NCBI GenBank assembly: GCA_019055375.1
Contig: JAHQIW010004280.1
Coordinates: forward strand, 183,523-247,522
Length of the DNA: 64,000 nt
Reading direction: 5' to 3'
DNA from: Parelaphostrongylus tenuis
Lineage: Eukaryota > Nematoda > Chromadorea > Rhabditida > Metastrongylidae
The notes beneath the pieces were generated by a model. That model searched no databases and was not told where the DNA came from. It saw only the letters and a list, made by a program, of their open reading frames with translations. Below, one piece after another: positions 1-11,154 of the stretch (positions within the stretch are counted from its first letter, which is position 1; every line of letters begins with the position of its first letter). The position numbers and the translations under genes were made by a program.

Positions 1-1277
1 CGTTTCCTCCTGCTCAACTCTGGGGCTAGGTCGTTCATCATGTTGATTTCACGACCTAGATAGATGTAACTGGAGCATTCGGAAATTGTCGTTCCGTTGA
101 GCGTGAATGGGGCATTAGAAACCCATCCGTTCCTCATGAACATTGTTTTCGTTGGATTCAGTTGAAGACCGATCTTTCCACAGGCGTTATCGAAATCAGT
201 CAACATTCGTTGCGCTTGGCTGATGTTTGGTGTTATGAGAACGATATCGTCAGCAAAGCGAAGATGGTTTAATTGTCGACCGTCAATTTTCACTCCCATT
301 TCGTCCCATTCTAATGTTCGCATGACGTTTTGTAGGGTGGCAGTGAATAGTTTTGGCGATATTGTATCGCCTTGTCGAACCCCTCTTCTTACGTCAATGG
401 TGATATTGTTGTAGAATGGAGATATTCTGGTCGTGAAATCTTTATAAAGCTCACGAAGGATCATTATGTACCGAGTAGGGACGCCCTGGTTATCCAGAGC
501 CTCTATAACCGCTTCTGTTTCCACTGAATCAAAGGCTTTTTTCAGATCGATAAAAGTGAGACAGAGTGGTTGTTTGTACTCTCGCGAAACTTCAATGAGT
601 CTTGTGATCGTGTGGATGTGGTCCATGGTACTAAATCCTTTTCTGAACCCTGCTTGTTCGCATGGCTGTCCTTCGTCCAGTGTTCCGTCAATCCTGTTCA
701 GGATGACTCGAGTAAAGAGTTTATAGACAATGGACAGCAAGCAGATTGGGCGATAATTGCCTATGTCGTGAAGGTCTCCCTTTTTGAACAACAATACGGT
801 CTTGCTGGTTTTCCATTGAATAGGGACCTTGCATTCTGACAGGTAGCGAGTGAAGAGCCGAGCCAGGGTGTTGATGAGAACTGGCGGCAGGTTCTTCAGG
901 TGTTCTGGTCTAATCCTGTCTGGACCGGGTGTTGTTCTGTTTTTCACCGACGATATAGCATGTCGGATTTCGGAAGGAAGGACCGGTGGAACGACATATT
1001 CGTCCTCTTTCAATTTATATGACGGTAAGAGAACATGGCTAGCGAAGAGATCCGAGTAGTACTGGTGGATGATTTTCTCCATAGCCCTTCTGGAAGCTGT
1101 AAGTGTCCCGTCAGGGTATCGGAGTGCAATCATCTTGGTCTTATAGTTGGCGAAGCCTCGCTGGGCTTTGCGAATGCTCTTCCCAGCTTCTGCAGCTTCT
1201 GCCATAACTGCTGCTCTTCTCTCTTTAAGGTCTTCTTTTATCGCTTCTCTGCATCGTTTCGCAAGTTCGGACGTAAG
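1..1277 (-). pseudogene. LINE reverse transcriptase domain, open to the window edge (RTE element)
   Basis: From 1277 down to 1 the minus strand is open for 425 codons without a stop (translated by hand line by line). It carries the full RT block series: TTPGPDRIRPEHLKN in the fingers (about 890-930), FIDLKKAFDS motif A with its aspartates (about 523-555), RGVRQGDTISPKLF motif B (about 342-385), FADDIVLIT motif C at 246-257 with the catalytic Asp pair, GLQLNPTKTMF motif D (about 136-165), and YLGRE (about 47-62). It lies one base out of frame with the endonuclease ORF; an extra C near 1278 explains the break. Repairing that single base would give a continuous polyprotein, so the copy is either recently dead or affected by a sequencing or assembly indel. 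Confidence 0.88.
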
Positions 1278-2430
1278 GCTTTCGGTTGCCTGCGGCTCGT
1301 GCGACTCCACGTTGACGTATCAGCTCGAGTGTCTGCGGAGACAAGCGTCTCTTCGTGACCTTAGGACTTTCGGCTTTTTTAGCTCCAACGTGAAGATATT
1401 CAACGAGTCGATCGTATTCTTCGTCGATGTTGTCGACAACGGTATCTTCCCAAGAGCCGACTAATGATTTGAATACATCCCAGTTTATGGTAGTTCTGTG
1501 ACTTCGTTGTTTGAATTTAGCGGCTTTCTCTCCTCTCCTCGAAAATTGGAACGTTGCGCGAAGGAGGCGATGGTCTGATCCCGTGTAGAACTTGGGAACA
1601 ACAGCGACGTCGGTCAGGCAAAACCTTCGATTTACTATGATGTGATCTATTTCGTTATGGTACTCTCCATTGGGAGACTCCCACGTCCATCGTTGAGAGA
1701 GAGGCTTTTGGAATTGCGAGTTACCATGGATGGTTTGGGTCGTCATGATAAACTCGGATAGCCTCTCACCCTGTTCATTCCATTCTAGTCCGTGGGTCCC
1801 TATGTGACGTTCTTCAGACGTTCTTCTAGGTCCAATTTTTGTGTTAAAATCTCCTACAATGACCTTGAAGAATGTATGATCTTCTCTGAAGAATTTTTCG
1901 AGGTCCATATAGAAAGCTTCGACTTCGTCTTCGTCATAGCCTGATGTTGGTGCGTAAGCAACGAAGATGGTCAAAGCCGGCATAGAACCACATCGTTTCA
2001 ACCGTAATCGTCCGATGCGGGTTGTTAGTTGTTCGAGCGAATCAATGTTCACGGTCAAATTCGATTTGACGAGGACGCCAACGCCACCGACACCTCTGCG
2101 ATCGCATGTTCCAAGGAACAGTTCTTCTCCGGTGTCATAGACAGCGTGAAAAGGATGGCGCCTTCTCGTCTCAGCCAGGCCAATGACGTCGTACCTTATT
2201 CTTCTTGCTTGAATCAACAGATCTTCTACAGCGGATTGTTGAGCAAGGGTTCTTGCATTGTAGGTACAGATCGTCATTTTAGTCCGTTTCGATCTTGGCA
2301 GCCTAGTTCGACCCTGAGATTTTAGCAGCCTCTCCGTACTCGTCTCTACCTGGCGCTGCCGTACCAGGGGCTCTTTCGGGGTCAGGGGAATGAGGCCCAT
2401 ATTTGTTACTGTTTTTGGCATTTTTGACAC
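1225..2430 (-). pseudogene. LINE endonuclease domain (ORF part 1 of an RTE element, 401 aa)
   Basis: This ORF encodes the exonuclease-endonuclease-phosphatase fold that nicks target DNA to prime reverse transcription. Visible family motifs in order are TYNAR (Asn58), LAETRR (Glu87), VAYAPTSG (about 157-164), VGDFNTK (Asp194, Asn196), the WTWESPNG...DH segment (about 248-263) and GSDHRLL (Asp286, His287). All expected catalytic residues are present. Residues 1-50 are basic and low in recognisable structure. The reading frame ends early at 1225 because of a one-base shift near 1278; beyond it the last ~17 residues are out-of-frame. In an intact RTE this domain continues directly into the RT, so the ORF is one half of a broken polyprotein. 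The upstream start at 2430 is the first ATG; a later Met at residue 52, just before the catalytic domain, is also possible. Confidence 0.85.
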
Positions 2431-2790
2431 CCAACGTGTAGCTTGCCAGGCTCTAAACGTGGGGGCTGGGTACTCACGAGTAGCTTGCCAGTCTCTCTCG
2501 GAGGAGCGGGAGGAGCTTATTTGTTGGAGGTGACTCCTAACCGCCTCCCATGTACTTCCCAGCCGCTTGATTGCAGGCTTTTGGCCGACTTGACTCGTAG
2601 AAATAGAGTTTTGTCAAGTCGGCACTGCAGAAGCAGGGAGCTCGTCCCCTGAATCCACCTGCGTCTCTGGGAAGCACACGGTCGCTTTTGGTTCGCGTTT
2701 TACTCCCCTATCCACCACCTGGGGACGCGCCACGTGCCCTCGCGATTAACCGGGCGAGATCCCTCAAAGAGGGAGGTCCGTGGAAAACTG
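2431..2790 (-). other. 5' leader of the RTE element with a stem-loop
   Basis: There is no long ORF on the sense strand. A perfect 11-bp inverted repeat (arms 2584-2594 and 2613-2623, sequence GCCGACTTGAC, 18-nt loop) would form a stable hairpin in the RNA. A 12-bp direct repeat (GTAGCTTGCCAG on the plus strand) sits at 2438-2449 and 2480-2491. Base composition is clearly more GC-rich than the flank. RTE leaders often contain an internal promoter, but none can be pointed to here. Confidence 0.6.
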
Positions 2791-3047
2791 GGTATATATT
2801 TCCTATCATATTGGCATATTTCAACTAGAGACAACCTTATTCTGCTATCTTCTGCCACATTCTACCATTCACTGACCATCATACTTCCTGAAGTGAAAAT
2901 AAAAATATGGATTCCACTAGATACCTATCCTATCATCGTGCTGTGTGCTCGCCTCATGAAAAAATTGATGTGTAGCTCAATGAGTTGATTTTTCTCCAGT
3001 TATGAAAGGAGGAATAAAGCTCTGAGCGTTAAACAAAAACTGAAAAA

Positions 3048-3304
3048 TGTGCCATGCATTCGTTTTCAATTTTCCGACTTCGTTCGAGGTGACTGAATGC
3101 ATATCCGGCCTTTACAAATTACTTGCGTTAGGCTCCCAGTATCAAGTCAGTGCTGCTTATCCGTCCATAGAAGTCTGGGACAAGTCTGGTACCAATTTAC
3201 TGATGTCGGAAGGATGCATGGCTTGATGAGCCGCGAGCGCGAGATCGAACCACAGACCTTGCCTGCGACGCACCGCACCTCAACCACTGCGCCAGATGAG
3301 CGCC
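3048..3304 (-). repeat. tRNA-derived SINE, copy A
   Basis: On the minus strand a tRNA-like head carries an A-box-like TGGCGCAGTGG and a B-box-like GGTTCGATCTC (pol III internal promoter elements). It is followed by a shared body with the landmarks AAATTGGTACCAGACTTG, ATATGCATTCAGTCACCTCG and AACGAATGCATGGC. The same head-body order recurs at 20334, 22332, 23475, 59815, 60069 and 62029. No coding capacity; such elements depend on a LINE for mobility. Confidence 0.8.
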
Positions 3305-4382
3305 TATTTGAGATGAGGTAGGGAAATAGACGCCGCCAAATTACAAAAAAAAAACTTACATGAAACGAATTTGAGAGAAAAATCAACGTAGTACAATAAG
3401 GAGATCATAAATACTAAATAAATAAGGAACGAATAAAATCAGCATCATGGATTCGTAAAACAATTTGTCAAGTACCAATTCGTTCTCCGGTAATTGACAC
3501 ACGGAGGACTAGCGTATAGAAAACGATTCAGAAAACATAAGCCTTTATCAATTTTAAGAAGACACCAATATGGTTCTAATGAATGAGAGAATCACAAAAA
3601 AAAACTTTCAATCCTATTGATTTGCAAGTCAAACTTCTACTGAACTTCACAGAAAGACTAAAGATCACAAGACTTCCCGGATAGACAAATTTGTGGCTGT
3701 AGAGAAGTGTTTAATTAAGTAATAACAAAAAGAAATGATAACTAACCAGGCGACAAGGCTGACGATGTAAGTGGCCGCGGCGTCGGCCGTCGTACAAAAT
3801 TTTTATCGAATAATCCAGATGCGATGGACTATGGGTTAGAGCAGATCGTCGCATTCGAGCGCAAATGCTGCATCCAATGAAAGAGCTCCGTCCGGCGTGA
3901 AACATGCGCGTTTGGAACGGAAATAATTTCTTTCTGCAGCAACAGCAAAAATTGGGCTTTTCGAAAATCGACCTATAGTTTAAGCTTTCAAAAATTTGCC
4001 AAGACTCCTTCGAAAAGTTCCTGTCCAGCAACTGCAATCGGTTTGTCACTTGTCCACTCATAGTAGACAAGTGCCATGGATGCTTTTTAAGATGGAAATA
4101 AGTTTCTGTGATCTACGGCATTCACGCTATCTAACGGTCAGGTAAAGTTTGGCAATAGAGCACTGTCCCGACATATCAACGCGATAATGCTTATCTCGTG
4201 CAAAACATAATATTATTTTAAGTGCTGCAGCATTACGAAGTGTGTCTTATCGAAAAGCAAATACATTTTATGATTTTTCTGAATTTAAGCTCTTGAAAAG
4301 TTATTAATATTTCATGAAATAATCAGTCTAAATTATTTCTATTTTGACAGCCACTTGCAGTGGTATGATGTTATAGTATACC

Positions 4383-4581
4383 CAATCTATGGAGTGCGGT
4401 GCAAAAACGTTTGCATCAGCCGGGATTCGAACCCAGATCTCACTCTTTCCGAATGTAAATAAGAGTGCCGTGCAGAACGAACGTCGGCAGTGCAACGGTT
4501 AGCATACGCTCCCGCAAAGAGTGAGATTTGGGTTCGAATCCCGGCTGACGCAAACGTTTTTGTACAGCACTCCACAGATTG
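4383..4581. mobile_element. Palindromic insertion with ~66-bp inverted arms (fold-back/MITE-like), absent from segmental copy B
   Basis: Left arm 4383-4449 and right arm 4516-4581 are inverted copies of each other with a few mismatches; each arm contains the tRNA B-box-like core GGTTCGAATCC with AAACGTTTTTG beside it. Copy B of the segmental repeat (near 63285) lacks the whole block of about 280 bp, roughly 4303-4595, so B serves as an empty site. Short outer complementarity (GTTATTA near 4301 and TAATAAC near 4588) may mark the true ends. No ORF. Confidence 0.65.
4481..4552 (+). tRNA. tRNA-like cloverleaf inside the palindromic insertion (probably not a functional tRNA)
   Basis: A hand fold of these 72 nt gives a 7-bp acceptor with one A-C mismatch at the end (6 pairs), a 4-bp D stem with loop AACGGTTA, a 5-bp anticodon stem, and a 5-bp T stem with a TTCGAAT loop. 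The loop would present anticodon GCA (Cys). Against function: position 33 is C instead of U, the terminal acceptor pair is broken, and the T arm is part of a palindromic repeat. It is best read as a tRNA-derived repeat module. Confidence 0.3.
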
Positions 4582-5299
4582 AGTTGGTAATAACTATTTG
4601 CCCAGCAAAAGAGATCCCAGTTCTTTCTAATAAAATGAGAATAAATGAAAACCGATCTTATTCGCTTGAGATGAAATTTTCATAGGAATGATAGTGACCG
4701 TTCAAAAGCTAATACTTGAGGCTACCGTCCCACGCTGCCGGTTTTTCAAGACACACCTTTGTGACGCTGTAGCATTCAAAATAAAATCATATTTCATATA
4801 ACCATGTGTTTTTTTCCCCTTATCTCATTTATATTTCCTGGACAATTTCTCCTCGCTCCGCCCCTGCAGCAGCCAGCGCTTTATCGAATAGCCTGTAAGC
4901 ACAGTTACCAAAACTGTAAAACTAGATCATATTTTCCCTGGTAAATTATATTTCCAGAATATAATCATATTGCTAGAATCAGAAAACATTACCCTATGAG
5001 ATGATTACCAATGAGTCTGAGGAAAGAGCTTTGTCCGGCAAGGTCCAATGCACAAATCGAGAACCGGAAGAGATCAAGAGATCAGAAGAGCTTCTCAAAA
5101 GGCAAACACATTTTAAGTTCCTTGAAACCTGTACTATTGTTTGAGCACTAACGCTATAAAAAAGGAGTTTTCTAAGCGAAATATGAGCGAGATAAGAGAA
5201 AAAGTGCGTGACATAATGATACATGATTTATCTTTAATGTCACAATGTTATGGACGGATGATATGAAAAATCGACGACTTTGGGCTCCATCCACAAGTC

Positions 5300-6361
5300 T
5301 TAGCTTCGGATAGCTACTAGCAATAGTATGAAAAATTCTTCCCCAGCGGATGAGATTTTCTGCTAACTTTCGGACGTTCTTCATCTCTACACTTTGAGTA
5401 CAATAAGCGATTTCTCGCCGTCATCTTTTACGCTGAAAACTCACCCATATCTCCTCCAGCATAACGAGTAAATCATTACAAATACCATGCTGCTGTGATT
5501 CTTAGCTTTCGATCTTGAGAGGAAAACCCTTATAGTTCAAAACAATTTTTATCTCGAATCCCCCATGAAAATAGCGAATAAAGAACAACATCTTTCATGG
5601 AATCTGTGTCGCATCTCATTATTGTGCTGCCACAGCAATCGCTGGCTGGTCCTCATACCACTGCTAACACTACTGATCAAAAAAAAAAGATTTAACCTTC
5701 AAAATTGCAATATACGCAATCACATACAGCATTGAGAGCAACGCAGTTACACGGCGGGCTCTCACGTGATTAAGAGATGTTCTGCCTGCACTGTCGTTCA
5801 CTTTTGATTATCCTTTGCGAAACCGCATATACCACTCATGGTACAAGCGAATTTTTGTCATTTTTCTCTTCAACTATGAACTTTTCGTCATATTCAAAAC
5901 AACAGTTCGATAGCTGAAAAAAATAACGGTTCTGGTGGTATTCTTGGCTTTTGGAAATGTGTTTTCAGTAAGCTGTAAGAACGTAAGGAATATCGCTTTC
6001 TTTCTCTTAGGATGCAGTGTGATTTGCGCTCGGTGCTCACAAAGTCATTTCATAGAGCAAACATTTTTCACCAAAGTTCCAGCAATTATTCGATAGCTTG
6101 AAAAATGATGATTCGAAATATATACTTAGTGTTTGAATTAAATAGAAAATGTAGGTTTTTCAAGCGCTGCAAAAATGATTAAAAAAATGCGTTTCGCTTC
6201 CGAAGTGCTTTACGTGTTTTGCTATCGTTTATGCCTGGCCTTGCAGTAAAGTTTTGATAATCGTTTGAAGTGGTGATGGGCAAGTGCCACTGTACACTGT
6301 GCCGTCGCTGCACACGCGTGCGTTCCTTCTTGCTACAATGCAAGGCTTAATGTTTGGCGTG
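5300..6361. other. No gene recognised; degenerate fold-back repeat arms
   Basis: Only short ORFs occur. Phrases such as TTCGATAGCTTGAAAAATGATG near 6095 and a GAAATGTG/AAGCTGTAAGAACG block near 5955 resemble the dispersed fold-back family described at 58560-59465, but are too worn for exact borders. Confidence 0.35.
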
Positions 6362-6408
6362 GGTCACTGAGGAGTAGGGCAAGACCTCCGAAACATCGGT
6401 GTATTTCC
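6362..6408 (+). ncRNA. Degenerate hammerhead ribozyme motif (family B)
   Basis: The core CTGAGGA, the GAAA box and a short stem III (ACA/TGT around TCGG) are followed by TA, the expected cleavage dinucleotide. Stem II is damaged and stem I is only partly paired. The 3' flank CCTGGCGTACCAAC and the 5' flank GGCTTAATG match those of the intact motif at 13110-13155, so this is a worn copy of the same element on the opposite strand. Confidence 0.5.
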
Positions 6409-7214
6409 CTGGCGTACCAACGTCGCTAAGGTTTTAAGCATTCTTTCTGGAACCATTTGATAGCTCGAAAAGTATAGCTCTAAAAAAGGATTCGGATTTT
6501 CTGAAATGATATTTGGTGCCCTGAAGCAAGGGAATTAATACTGCATTACACACACTGAGTAAGCATCTAGTCTCCCAAACTTCGCAGTGGGTGTTTTGAT
6601 GATTACGTAATAAAATTCGTGCTCTAAAAATTGTGATTAGAAAGAATGATAATCCACTGAAAGCCTCCTATAAAACTTCTTTTTAGTAAAAAGAAAGTCC
6701 ACGTGTTCTAAAAACTTCCTCTTCTAAATACCACTGTGATATCAAGGGGAAAATAATGCATCTTTATTTCGTACTTCTCATTTCTTGACGATATGCAGCA
6801 GTGTAAAACTGGAAAGGTTTTTTTCAATTTATGATGGTTTTTTCAAGGAGCGCATGTGGAATGACTTTTAGCATGCAGTGGAATAAGCTTCATAAAGCCC
6901 ATAATCAACAAAATGTAGAATTTTTCTCTGGAGAAAGTGCATATTCCTCATCCAAATTTTCCAAGACTTTCACCGATGTTGTTGATCTATTGTTTAAAAA
7001 ATTTATTTAGCAAACAATCAATTATACAACAACCATCGATCTTAGCAGTTCACCCTAAATCAGTACCGGTCAACATTCACTTGCGTTGCATAGAATTCTG
7101 CTTGCTACATTCAACAAATTATGCATTCTACAACAATAAACATCGATTTTTTTAAAATAATCAGTTCCTAACTCATAAATATCTTCAGCATTGTACATGA
7201 TTTTTCGACCTAGA
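6409..7214. other. No gene recognised
   Basis: AT-rich sequence with short ORFs only. It may contain the lost 3' end of the piggyBac remnant that follows, but no terminal repeat was found. Confidence 0.3.
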
Positions 7215-8219
7215 TTATACAATTTGTCGAACTCCAAAACGCCTAACAACACATCTCCAATGAGCAGCATTAAAACAATGTAGACAAATATATTGCCTAC
7301 ATCGACTGCACCTCGTGCCTACTCGTTTACCTTTGTCTCGAGCTTGAGCAGTATTTACACGTATTACCAATTTTCTATAACCTTCAATACAACGTCCACT
7401 TCGTGACAATGAGACTTCGAGAATACTCCTGGGTGTCGGCTGTGGAGCGACATGATCTTGTAAGTATTTAAAGTAAACCTCCATCTTCAAATCGGTGAAG
7501 AAAATTTTCTCTACGCAGTCTTTGTAGATTTTCCACTCGTTCATCAGGCACATATGTGTCACCAGGTAGAGTAAGAGGAGAGTGTACCTGCACTGTGAAA
7601 CTAGACATTGCGAGTCAGTATCGCAGCAAAATGCGCTTACCATTTACATGTCTTCCTGATGGGTGAGCAATAGACAGCCATTTGGTCAGAGAAATCGACG
7701 AGCAGCTTGTGCTTGTTGTAACTGCCCATGATCTCTCACTCCTAAGAAGGGGTTTTCGACGGACGAATGACTGCTTTAATGATTTTTCAGATGTGGTAGC
7801 TTCACAAAACTCATTTGCATACACAAAGCTATGAACGTCTTCATTTCCTCCACTATGGTACTCTCCCAATCGGCGTGATTCTAAATGTGGTAAATATTTG
7901 TTTGCTCTACAGTCAGCTCCCAAAGATCGGTCATGAGCAGTTCGTAAAAGTGAGCGGGTTGCCGGCACCCGCCAACAATACCGTGTTGGACACCTGCCGC
8001 TCGGTCATCAAATGGCAGGACGGTTGGTGGCCGCATATTGGTGGTCCAATCACCAACTACAATGTCAACATTCAAAAAAGCTCTTTGTGTATCATAAGTT
8101 TCATAATCGTCATCCTCAGAACCCTGTGCAGCTTGCTCGTTTTTGTCCATGCTCGCGTCTGATTCGTTACCAATATCCTTGTCAGCTCTTACAGCCAAGT
8201 CTGAGAGCATGACCTCCAA
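7215..8219 (-). pseudogene. piggyBac-type transposase, core-deleted and frameshifted
   Basis: The N-terminal piece (8219-7881, 112 codons) is acidic and ends in FYELLMTDLWELTVEQTN, which resembles the family block FxELFFTDELLxxIVxETN. About 150 bp later the frame gives YNKHKLLVDFSDQM (7678-7729), matching the family signature YNKxMGGVDxxDQ near the C-terminal part. The final piece contains TRCSRCRQYICLHCF (about 7273-7325), like the family's C-terminal cysteine-rich zinc-binding tail. In a full transposase roughly 300 residues, including the catalytic aspartates, lie between the first two blocks; here they are missing, so the copy cannot be active. Frames change between blocks. The family call rests on motif order, not on a search. 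Confidence 0.7.
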
Positions 8220-9539
8220 TTATTCATCTATAAAAACTTCCCAATCTTCTTCTCCTTAGGTTTCCCTGTAATTTTCTCTTGACATAATGGCTTTGGACGT
8301 GAACAACATAGCGAGTTTGCAGATGTAAAGGAGTAATAAACTTACATAGATAATAGGATGAAGAAGAGAAGCGAATATTCGTAAGAAGCTAAACTACCAA
8401 AACGATAACGATGCGAGTTAGCTAGTTAGCAGGAATGCCACAGAGCAATCAATGGAATTATATATTCTTACCTTCCCGCATAAGCCGCTGCTGGCCTTGG
8501 TCTATGTAATTAATTTGCCTGATCTACATATCTGTGCAAAAAATTCGCAAACACGTCTTTGGAGGCAGTGTGTAGGATTTGAAGTTTCACTAGTGTAAAA
8601 GACCTTTTATTCAAAGTATTTTATTTAGGCATAACTTCTCTCACAATATCAACAACTAGCAGCTTTATAATATCTTCCATAAAAGACAACATCAACAAAT
8701 AGCAGCTTTACACAATTCTTCTTACATACTGATCCAATTTCTTATAGTAACCTAGAAAATAGACATAATTAGACGCGGTACAATTACATTACCCAAAATA
8801 GGGCAATTTGTGGCAGAGCTCGTAGCTAATGTGAAATCATCGCAATTTGTGAATTTGATACAGCAGCCAATCCAGCGCATTTTCGAAGTGTCAAGATTCG
8901 ATTGTATGGAAAGAATATGTCTCTACAACACCAGACTATAAATAAAACTTGGGTTGCTGAAGCATTGATAAAATGGGTAGCGTGCTATACTAATTGCTTC
9001 TACTGAACACCATTGACCCTTCTTGCCCACAGAAAATCTTCTGCACTGTATAAAATTTCCATCTTCCTCATTTGAATCATTATATAAAATATTAAAAATG
9101 AACGAATCCCTGCTATAAAAACTTGGATATGGTAAGAATTATCGCTGACCTGGCATCGCATGCATTGTGCAACAGCTTCTTTTGACATACGGTTCATTGT
9201 TTTCAAATTTCCAGTCATCATTATAACTCTTAAGTGCTGCTTAATATCAAAATATAACAAAGCTAATCGATTCATTTTATTGTATACTTTGTACAACTTA
9301 TTATAATTGGCATAAATACCAATATCACCGCGATTTCGTAGTAAAAGAGAGCTTTTTATCTCAAAGATAAACGTTGTACTTGCGCTAAAAGCATACGAGT
9401 GTGTAGAGAAGTCATTAGAATATCAAAATATGCAAGAAATCCCAGACTTTCATTTAAAGCGATGAAAAATTCCTAGCCGTACCAAAAATCGGCAATTTGA
9501 ACAGCGTCCGGCTATTAAAACTGATGGTCCCGAAAGGGG
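7215..9539 (-). mobile_element. piggyBac-like DNA transposon remnant, copy 1
   Basis: The minus strand carries broken transposase pieces (7215-8219) preceded by a long non-coding leader that is repeated, in the same orientation, at 18850-19938. The outer end is read as GGTCCCGAAAGG near 9527-9538; in the partner copy the equivalent CCCGAAAAGG directly abuts TTAA, the piggyBac target site. The opposite terminus was not found, so the element is probably truncated. Confidence 0.65.
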
Positions 9540-10389
9540 TCATAGTTTGCTTTGGAGTAATTGTTTGAGGAAGCGGTCTAGCCGTTCAGTGGTTCGTAAT
9601 TCCCTCTGACCTCCAGACTGTCGTAGCGACAGTGGATCGTGGTGTAACCAAAGCCATCATTGACGTTTGCCACCAATTTCAGACTTAGTAATTACACTTC
9701 TTTTATCTTTCGGTCTCCACCTCCGTAGTCATCCTGTGGCGAATGCTGGCAGAAAACTATTGAGGAAGGAAATCGCTACTGTGGTGGGCTGTTCAAGAGA
9801 GTTTCATTCTGGAACGCATATTGTTGTGTAGTTCCCACTGGCCGCATACTACCAGTCTCTAGATTGATTATTGAGTACTTTGAGTTTAGGTTGACATGTG
9901 ATTATGATATATTAGCCAGTCGTCAAACCGTATCACTTATCCATCTATCCTACTCTTACATTGTCAGAAAACTGGGAATACTCTGGAATTTTAGTAGCTT
10001 CTTCGTACTTGTTTTGTAAAGCGTCCTATCTAGTGCTCCCATCGATTGTGAGTCCTTTAACAATTTTCATTGCAAGAGCTCCCACGTGAGGTAATTACAG
10101 TCACGCGTAAAACTTTTCTTTCAGCGCTTATCCACCTATCTGTTCAAAAAGATGGCTCACTCCTTTCGAAATTATAGCTACTTATTGTTTATCAAATTGG
10201 CATACAGATTACAATCTGAATACAGGCATGTATGCATGGAAATGTTTAATATAGGTGGGATAGATTTATTGATTCACCGTAACAATAACCAGATGTTCAT
10301 CCACTGATCAGATTTCCACTTAACAGATGCCTACCTAATGTGCTATTTCGTGTAAGGTGTAAAGTGAATCAAGGATATCTTTTGCTTGA
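9540..10389. other. No gene recognised
   Basis: Short ORFs only. There is a small perfect hairpin, CTGTCGTAGCGACAG near 9619. Nothing else could be supported. Confidence 0.3.
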
Positions 10390-10862
10390 ACAGAAAAATT
10401 CGTAGAGTATCTTGCTTTGCTGACGATATCGTTCTCATAACACCATATATCAGCCGAGAGGAACGAATGTTCACCGATTTCGATAACGCCTGTGGAAAGA
10501 TTGGTCTTCAATTAAATCGAACGAAAACGATGTTCATGAAGAACGGATGAGTTATGAATGCCCCACTCACGCTCAAAGGATCGGCAATCTCCGAATGCTC
10601 CAGCTACGTCTTTCTAGGCCGTGAAATCAACATGATGAACGACCTAAAGTTGAGCAGGAGGAATCAAGCGGCTTGGTGAACGTTCAAGAGCATTGAAGAT
10701 GTAGGATGAGGACTAAAAACATTCCGACTCCGTGCCCTCCTTTTCGCCTCGACGACTATCCCTGCCCTAACGTATGCAGCCAGAAACCTGGTCGCTACGT
10801 CAGCAGGATGAAAATCACTTGGCGTTATCGAACGTGCAGTCGAAAGATAATTGGAACAAAGA
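10390..10862 (+). pseudogene. 3' part of an RTE reverse transcriptase, decayed
   Basis: The plus strand reads FADDIVLIT (about 10415-10441), then TDFDNACGKIGLQLN, a stop in place of the next tryptophan, NAPLTLKGS..SECSSY, LGREINMMNDL and ALTYAARN, with several stops and frameshifts. This is the same region as 1-260 in the LINE at the left edge, in opposite orientation. The fragment begins at motif C and ends where the PLE repeat arm starts, which suggests 5' truncation and interruption. Confidence 0.85.
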
Positions 10863-10865
10863 CAA

Positions 10866-11152
10866 TCGAGAAAACTTATCTGATTAGCTGACGCGAGGTT
10901 GGTAAATTAGTCGTAGAAGTTCGGCTGACGTTTCGGCGACCCGCCTTCTTCAGAGCCTGGGGGTATGTAGTGTTAGTCTATTTGAATGATTCGGATGGTC
11001 TTATTTATATGCTGCCTAGGTCAAGTTAGAAGATAAACGAAGAAAGGGCGCGAGATCTCGTGTGATGGTGACACATTCTTCCTTCCGGTTCATTTCGGGG
11101 GTTTTTGGCGCTTATCCAAAATGCCTCAAGAGTTTTGCGCGTGGATGTTTCT
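10866..11152 (-). repeat. Left inverted terminal repeat of the PLE
   Basis: This is the reverse complement of 11966-12257 with few differences, beginning in the coding sequence for the GIY-YIG C-terminus and running through the untranslated 3' end. Confidence 0.85.
10923..10957 (-). ncRNA. Minimal hammerhead ribozyme motif (family A), PLE left arm
   Basis: Reading the minus strand: stem I GGCT/AGCC, core CTGAAGA, an extra A, stem II GGCG-GGT-CGCC, GAAA, a two-pair stem III (AC/GT) without loop, then C as the cleavage-site base. Such very short stem III forms are known from PLE hammerheads and are thought to work as dimers. The extra A at the foot of stem II weakens the match to the classical consensus. 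Confidence 0.65.
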
Positions 11153-11154
11153 GC

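Larger units (their letters stand above)
1..2790 (-). mobile_element. RTE-clade non-LTR retrotransposon (LINE), 5' end inside window, 3' end off the left edge
   Basis: The minus strand reads, in order, a ~360-nt leader, an apurinic-type endonuclease domain and a reverse transcriptase. That order and the single-polyprotein layout are typical of RTE elements. The 5' boundary is placed near 2790 because the same terminal sequence reappears at 28188-28223, fused to the RT region of another copy. Three other decayed copies lie at 10390-10862, 26718-28223 and 28470-29616; they share the RT motifs, and the last two show the 3' end, a short repeat based on ACAGGTGAT. Only one frame disruption (near 1278) was found over about 2.4 kb of coding sequence, so this is the youngest-looking element in the window. 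The 3' end and target-site duplication lie outside the window. Confidence 0.9.
2796..5299 (+). repeat. Segmental repeat, copy A (partner 61773-64000)
   Basis: From the position just beyond the LINE 5' end, the sequence aligns base by base with the last 2.2 kb of the window, in the same orientation and order. Landmarks shared by both copies are the SINE tail and head (3048-3304), the tract ending in GATAGACAAATTTGTGGCTG near 3680, GGAAAGAGCTTTGTCCGGCAAG near 5020, and the final CCATCCACAAGTC-type match near 5290. Copy A carries about 280 extra bases at 4303-4595 that copy B lacks. Scattered substitutions and small indels show the duplication is not recent. Neither copy has a convincing gene. 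Confidence 0.85.
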